NCBI RefSeq assembly: GCF_037392515.1
Contig: NC_090287.1
Span: 9,593,501-9,657,500, forward strand
Length of the DNA stretch: 64,000 nt
Direction of reading: 5' to 3'
Origin: Haliotis asinina
Taxonomy: Eukaryota; Mollusca; Gastropoda; Lepetellida; Haliotidae
Numbering within the stretch: the stretch's first letter is position 1; every line of letters starts with the position of its first letter. Under the pieces are notes generated by a model. The model worked only from the letters and a program-made list of their open reading frames with translations, was not told the origin of the DNA and did not search any database. Both the position numbers and the translations under genes were made by a program. Shown here one piece after another: positions 57,766 to 64,000 of the stretch.

Positions 57766-60700
57766 ATGGCAGAAGACTGGAACCAACTTTAAGAAATGAT
57801 CCTGTATTATATTTCTGAAATATCAGTAACTTTGTATGGTAATATTTACATATAAAACACAAGTACTTCTGAAATTTCACAATTAGAACAAAACAGAGAA
57901 TTTAAAAACATTTTTCAAAAGTGTTCTTTTGGCATTCATCTAACTGTTCCAGTGGTGTACAGCATGATAGTTAGAATGATGTGGGTTTCCAAAAGGAATG
58001 TGTCATTGTCACTTCAAAAGCAAACCTCAGTAACCAGAAGAATCATAAATAAAGGAAATAAGGAAATATACAAGAGAAAAGTGACTGACAAATATAACTG
58101 CGACATGCATATCGAAGCCAAAAGCTTATGCTAGTATCACATTAAGTAAACATAGTAAGATACAATGAAATATCTACAATAAGAACATAAAGGAAAGGAC
58201 TGGAACTCAAACAGAGCAATTCTCTCCTTAGCAATGGGTAAATGGAAGCCTCATGGCCAGCATTCATATTGCTTCCTGGTTTTACAAATGATCAGTGAAT
58301 AATTTAAGTCTTCTACCAAAGTTTCATTATTAACAAGATTGCTATCATACCTATCAACAGCATTAAACAGTGGCACATCTACAAGGCAGGCTATTCACCC
58401 CACTGTCAGCAAAAATCCAAGTGGACCTTTGATCTGACAAAGCTGAAATGTATAGTTGATCATCAGTGTATTTACAGAAATGCTATACACTGACTTTCTT
58501 ATACTCTGTGTGTGTTTCATGATATACGCTTAACATTGTAACTGCAGCAAAATATATGGATCAAATTGTCACTTGAAGTAAATTTTACAATCTGGTGGAT
58601 ATTAAATGTTAAAATAATAAAAAGAAACAACAATATATACTTCTGAAGATATATATTCTTAACATCTATGATTAAGCATAACATAATATAATATAAATGT
58701 TGGTAAGTTCATTCTAAGTATGAAGTACCTTGAAACATAGGTCGTACATGTGTGTCAATATCAGAAAATATCATTAGTGTAACAGTGTTACTGTAACTTT
58801 ACAGGCAATATGTTACAGGCTGTAGCCAGTCTGTAACCCAAATTAGCAACAACTTACATACATTCACTTATGTTGAGAAAATATGGCACAGAGTTGTGAA
58901 GTGACGAGCTTTTCTGTACATGCTTGACAATCAGTAATAAATGGCCAAATCAGCAATGTCAAGAGAGATGATCAGTACTGAGCCTATTTATATTATACAG
59001 CCTTTTCTACTAAGTGCAAGTCAAAGTACAAATCATATTCCGTTAGGAACATTTTCAAAGCTGTTCCTTTGAATGTTCTACAGTTGTAAAGCATGTTTTT
59101 CACAAATCTGTTGCACAGTGCCATTACACGTCATGGTATAGGACTTCTTATACAGAATATATACAACTACGTGTGTATGAACTATACTCATCAGGGGAAC
59201 TTTCACCAGCAGCAGCAGCATTAAACAACCTGACTAGAAGCACTGCTTATTGAAGGACCATCTACTCTTCAAACAACTCATCTCCACAGAACGTACAACC
59301 TGACCAGATTCATTTCTTTCATGGGAAGTTCCAGCTGGGGAAGGGAAATAAACCCTGGAAATTACTTTTTCTCAGAATGTTGATATATTATGTGGTACTT
59401 CTGCTGGTGTAACAATGGTACCATAGCCTCTCTAGCATTCACAACTCTTATGTGGTCAACAGAAGTTTGTAATCAATGGGATAGAACATAAAGCAGTTTA
59501 TATCCTTGCTACAACACTCTTAGGCTATAATTTTGGCCAGATAAAGATGGATGCCAACTTAAAAAAGAAGAAGCTGAGCTTGAGTCAAGCAGTAATGACT
59601 GAATAGTCAAATTTCCAATCTATTTTAAAGACCAACTTGTCAAATGCTTCTCCTTTTTTTTCAATGATCTTCGTTGGTACAAGATTACCACAATTGCAGA
59701 GACTGGGTACATTTTTCTACAGTGCATAATGAAAATATTAGAAAACTCTGAAACAGGAATCTTATTTACAAACTACAAACATAAAATACCTAAGTTTTAT
59801 AGTTATTATGAAAAATAGACATTTATTTAAGCAGTCAGAGGACAGCACTATGGACACAAGCTGTGGCTTGGCAATGTACAAACACATTGGTATAAAGACA
59901 CATGCACATACTTTCATAAATATTTCACAAACTTCAAACTTCAAGGTTTTTCAGTTTTGAAAACAATATCCCAAAATATGAATGTGTATGAGGATGAATG
60001 GATTTGTTCCCAGTTAAAATTGGAAATAATTTACTCTGAGACCTAAAAACAATACTTAACAATGAATATTTTCCATTCAGAAGAAAACACAATTCTTCCA
60101 CATGACAGCACTTAATCTGTGATTACATGACAGAATAGCCTCATGAGAAAAACAGGTGCTTTTTAACATATTTTGAGAAGTATAGTTCTAAACATAAGAA
60201 ATCTATGGTATCTGACTGTCAATACAGAACTAATGTCAAAGGCAGGGTATTGTAATGAGGTGAGGTGATTGTCTCTAATTGGTTGCCTTTGGGAAAATAT
60301 GCACTTAAATCTTAATGCTAAGACCATGTTAAGGTACAACTACTAAGGGGAAAACAGCCAGAAACTAACATCGGCGCCATTTGGACAAAATATCACCATA
60401 ACTAAGGGCTTATTCTGAAGCACTGTAATACCTGGTTGGCATGGCGATGTCATCAGAACTGGACTACACTGTTTTCATGGGGGAAATTTTCTACAAAGTG
60501 AAGTTTTACATGTACAAAAATTGCAAAATATCCTTGTGACATTTGCGAGGACAACAACATTGTAAGAAGGACCTCATGTGAAACCTGTTGTGAGACTCAT
60601 ATTGACTATTTTCTGACATAGAGAGACTTTCAATCAAGATCAACATTATAAGGATCGTTTGAAAGAGTTTGAAAGACTTCTTCATTCTGGTGTAGCATGA

Positions 60701-63258
60701 GTCATGTCAGACACAATCTCAGTCTGGTTCAACTGTTTACAAAGCATCTCCACGACTACAAGGACAACTTTCAAACACTTCAAAATAATATTTCACTTAA
60801 ACTTATGGAAGCCATACAGCAATTCATTATAGAAGACAAATACTGATCGAAGGCATCAACATCTATATTCAAAGCTAATTCATACACTGTAAATCATGTA
60901 CGAATATGCCAGTACAGTTAAAGATACGTTGCATACATTATGTACACCTTTCTCTAGAGGGACTTTCAGCGTCACTTGGAATATTGTGGAGAACATTGCA
61001 CAATTGTTTACTGGCCTTCAAGCAGCCTTTCAGGATAACCATCAATGTTTTCAGTTATACTATTGTTTGAAGGAGAACATTTGGAATATTCAGTGTCTCA
61101 GATACATGTTATTTACACACCATTTCAGTAAATGAAAAACATATTACTTTGCCACAGAAAAATATACTGTTCACTGTGTGCGTATTCTTGTAATTTGATA
61201 ATGCTGTTTTAATAAGTAGAGAGGAGAAGAAAGTACCAGTTTATAGTTGATAAGCATGGAAACGGAATAGATAGAGAAGTATGTCCGTCATAAGCATCCA
61301 TTACACTGGCTGAACATATAACTTCGGACATTAGTATCATTGCTGATGCATTGTAGTCCAGTAGTTGTTGGTTTTTTTCATGAAAAATGAATGTTCACAT
61401 TTAATAACTCTAAAATTTAACATTCAAATATAAAAAAAACAATGGAACTAAAAAGAATATTAATTTACTAGGTTAAACACAAATATATTTACAAATCTTT
61501 ATATTGTGGGTGACTCGAACATGAAGAATGCATGGTGTTCAATAAGATTACAAAAAGTAAAATAATTACCCCTCTCACACTCTCATCCATCAATATTAAA
61601 ACAGGAACCACAGAACATCCTGAAGCACACAAGTACATGAAACTATACAATAACTGTTTACATATTTACATAATTAGCAGTGCCAACTGTACAGAACTAA
61701 ATATGAAAAACGGCAAATTAGTCACTCTGTGACATCATCACCATGGACTATGAATGCAACAAATCCATTACAAGGCATCTAGTGTTAGCTTCCAGTTAGC
61801 TATCAATTAACTTGAATAATGGCAAACATATTTCATCAAGCATGGCTGACCCTTTTCATGAATTATTAACAAATCAAAGTTTAAAGGTAACTTAAACATC
61901 AAGGTCATTGCTGGAAGCAAAGTCTTTCTTCCTTAAGACAATATCTGGGTACATTGATAAGTACATAGGTATATTAGAACACAGTGTATCACCTGAGCAT
62001 AATGAATCATCTTGTTTTTCCACTTAAATGTTCAGAATTTAACATGTTTCTTTGACAATTATCACAAATGCTGACGCATTTCTTGAAATCGTGCAACTTC
62101 CATAAATGCATAAAATCCATGTATAGATTTGGACTTGAAAATTACAGATTACATCTGTATGTTATATTTTTCACCAAATATTAAACATATTTTGTGTTTT
62201 TTATTCATCTATTACACCAGCTACTAGTCCCTAATTTTTTAATGATATACTGATTTATAATGACAACTTAACGCATGCATTACATAGTTTGAAAACCTCA
62301 TACACTATCCTTTCAACACAAAAGGGTGAGAGTGTAGATTAGCAGAGAATCAGCTCGTACATTTTCACGACAGCTAAAAAGCTAGTTAGCTGACCTGTAA
62401 GCAGTTCAAGGTCTGATGCACAAAGTCTTCATCGTATTGTGACAGTCATAGGACTACGTCATAACAAAGTCACAACAGTCATAACACTTTGAACACTTTG
62501 TAGATAAGGCCTGTTGCTTCATTTCATAAAGCCAATTGTCCAAGATCCCCTACATCAACACAGACTCAACAATTTCTGTGTAGAAAGCCCTGGGTTGCCT
62601 ACAGAAGCACCTTGGTAAGTCTACAGATTCTCAATGCATCACATACATACACCGCTCATCGTGACCTTTGAATATGATTGTACAAATAATCAAAACAGTC
62701 TTGAGCATACCTGGAAAAGCATTTCAGCACACAATAAATCTATGACTTGAAGTGTTGATCACAAAGACTGGCTGAACCAGAGGATGTCCAATCATCCTCC
62801 AAACTGGGAGAAGCCTTGCGTTACAGATTCCTTAACACATGGTATACTTATCTTGTCATCCAGTTCTTTGACCACTTTCAACTTGACAACATGGTCTCAG
62901 CTGCAGAGGCTGTATATTTTTAAAACATTTATTTAGCAACAATCCATGAAAATGTGAAAAGTGAACATAAAAAACCTGAACAATGTGCCATAAAAGTGAT
63001 AATGAGTACATATTTCATAAAGGGCTTCTCACACAATTGTCAGTTTAACAGACACGTTTCCTCATTGCTAGTGGCTGTGGCATAGGTGGAAGAGCTTGTA
63101 GGTGGAACCAGGCAGTCTTTCTTGTTTGATGGTCACTCTGCCCAGTGTCTGCAGGCTGTGCTAGTTTTAACAGAGGCTTGCTGGCAGAATATGAAAGACT
63201 AGCCAGTCAGCTGGACATAGCCAGGTGGACATGATGGCGTTCATGTCGTGCTGACCTA

Positions 63259-63346
63259 TCAGTATGTGTTCTCATGGCCAGCCAGAACATACAGATTGGA
63301 ATTTTCACTTGGGGAGTCTGTGGCCCTGCTCTCCAGAAGGATCACC
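63259..63346 (-). CDS. Terminal coding exon of an unidentified minus-strand gene
   Basis: The acceptor gtgtgtttcag precedes one base completing a split codon, then 28 codons beginning VILLESRATDSPSENSNLYV and ending LAGHENTY, then TGA (63259-63261). The long polypyrimidine-like acceptor, the lack of alternatives and the protein-like composition support it. The hydrophobic VILL start may end a strand or helix, and the rest looks like an exposed tail. The family is not recognised; preceding exons are beyond 64 kb or in 63.35-64.0 kb, where none was found. Confidence 0.6.
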
Positions 63347-64000
63347 CTGAAACACACAAATAGATCAAATTCAACAGTAATTTATTAGAACAGGATTGGA
63401 GAGTGTCAATAGATAAATGCTACTTTCAGCTGACTGCAATATTACAGTTATATCACAGAATGTTGTAAAAAGGTCAAACGGTGGTAGACTTAAATGTCCC
63501 AAACTGCCAAATGACTATAAGCAATAGATAAGTCAGCAAATTCGTAGTCTTTTTCTTCATGCAGCTATTCATGGGATCAGCTCTATACATGAATCCCCTT
63601 GTAGCCCAATACTGGAATATGCTATTCACGTATGTAGGGATTTTAAAGTAACTTTACTCTTATATGCTAACATAACTAATCATAATGAATGAATGAATGA
63701 ATGAATGAATGAATGAATGAATGAATGAATGAATGAATGAATCTTCTTGCCATATTCTTCATGTGGGGATTTGACTGCACTGTTAGAGTGGGACAAGCAG
63801 ATGCTTTGCCCATTACCCTACCTAAGATTAAACTAAGCAGTAAATTTGTCAGTGGTACGATGACCAATCCCCCAAACACTACAAGACCACAAAACCAGCA
63901 TTACTAATGTTACTAGCTCCAAAGGAAATATATTCGACTTATATCAACAAACCAATGTTAATGTTGGTGCCCATTATTTGTTCAAACTATTTCTTCAGAG
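63347..64000 (-). other. Intron of the gene ending at 63259
   Basis: No exon was found. It holds the (AATG)n-tailed SINE at 63683-63830. Confidence 0.4.
63683..63830 (-). repeat. (AATG)n microsatellite joined to a decayed tRNA-derived SINE head
   Basis: About fourteen units of aatg (63683-63740) adjoin tcatgtggggatttgactgc (B-box complement region) and gctttgcccattaccctacc (A-box complement). The tail unit differs from the usual ctca. Confidence 0.65.

Larger units (their letters stand above)
56740..63258 (-). other. Probable 6.5 kb 3' UTR of the unidentified gene ending at 63259
   Basis: The tract is AT-rich with no exon-like segment. The only SINE trace is a short decayed tail at 57706-57765. 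It ends near tttatt at 56764-56769 (AATAAA on minus), just before a SINE. It closely parallels the tract after the kinase stop. It could instead include other non-coding DNA. Confidence 0.45.

Overview
The window is animal nuclear DNA. Genes are split by GT-AG introns, intergenic and UTR sequence is AT-rich, and there are many tRNA-derived SINEs, minisatellites and decayed transposons. The two recognisable genes, BROX and a CDKL1/4-type kinase, are general animal genes. The SINEs, with (CTCA)n tails and one copy resembling a SINE common in oysters and other molluscs, suggest a mollusc, perhaps an abalone-like gastropod. That organism call is inference, not proof.

Layout. (1) 1137-6632, plus strand: the last eight coding exons of a BRO1-domain protein of the BROX type, ending in a CaaX box, with a probable 3' UTR to about 8.87 kb. 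(2) 9.87-28.35 kb, minus strand: a complete nine-exon CDKL1/CDKL4-like kinase (355 codons) with a probable 4.5 kb 3' UTR, convergent with BROX. Its introns hold a 35-bp minisatellite, a decayed DIRS-like retrotransposon with inverted ends, a 1.7 kb DNA transposon with TIRs, a MITE and a 292-bp tandem duplication. Its promoter carries a TATA-like box, a YY1-like motif and a short upstream ORF. (3) 28.4-42.7 kb: gene-poor DNA with a miniature LTR element, two very large minisatellites, SINEs and one possible small single-exon gene. (4) 42.76-42.96 kb, minus strand: a convincing first coding exon of an unidentified gene. (5) 43-56.7 kb: intergenic or intronic, with SINEs, Tc1-like relics and more minisatellites. 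(6) 56.74-63.35 kb, minus strand: the terminal coding exon of an unidentified gene followed by a probable 6.5 kb 3' UTR.

The most unusual object is the 428-bp element at 30049-30476. It has 161-bp terminal direct repeats with TG...CA ends, a primer-binding-site-like and a polypurine-tract-like sequence, and a 4-bp target duplication. Each terminal repeat carries a tRNA-Arg-like segment with Pol III A and B boxes at tRNA spacing. Also notable: two SINE families with different heads share one 3' tail, and SINE-free tracts coincide with the three predicted long 3' UTRs.

All exon boundaries were read by eye from splice signals, reading phase and family similarity. No alignment or search was run.
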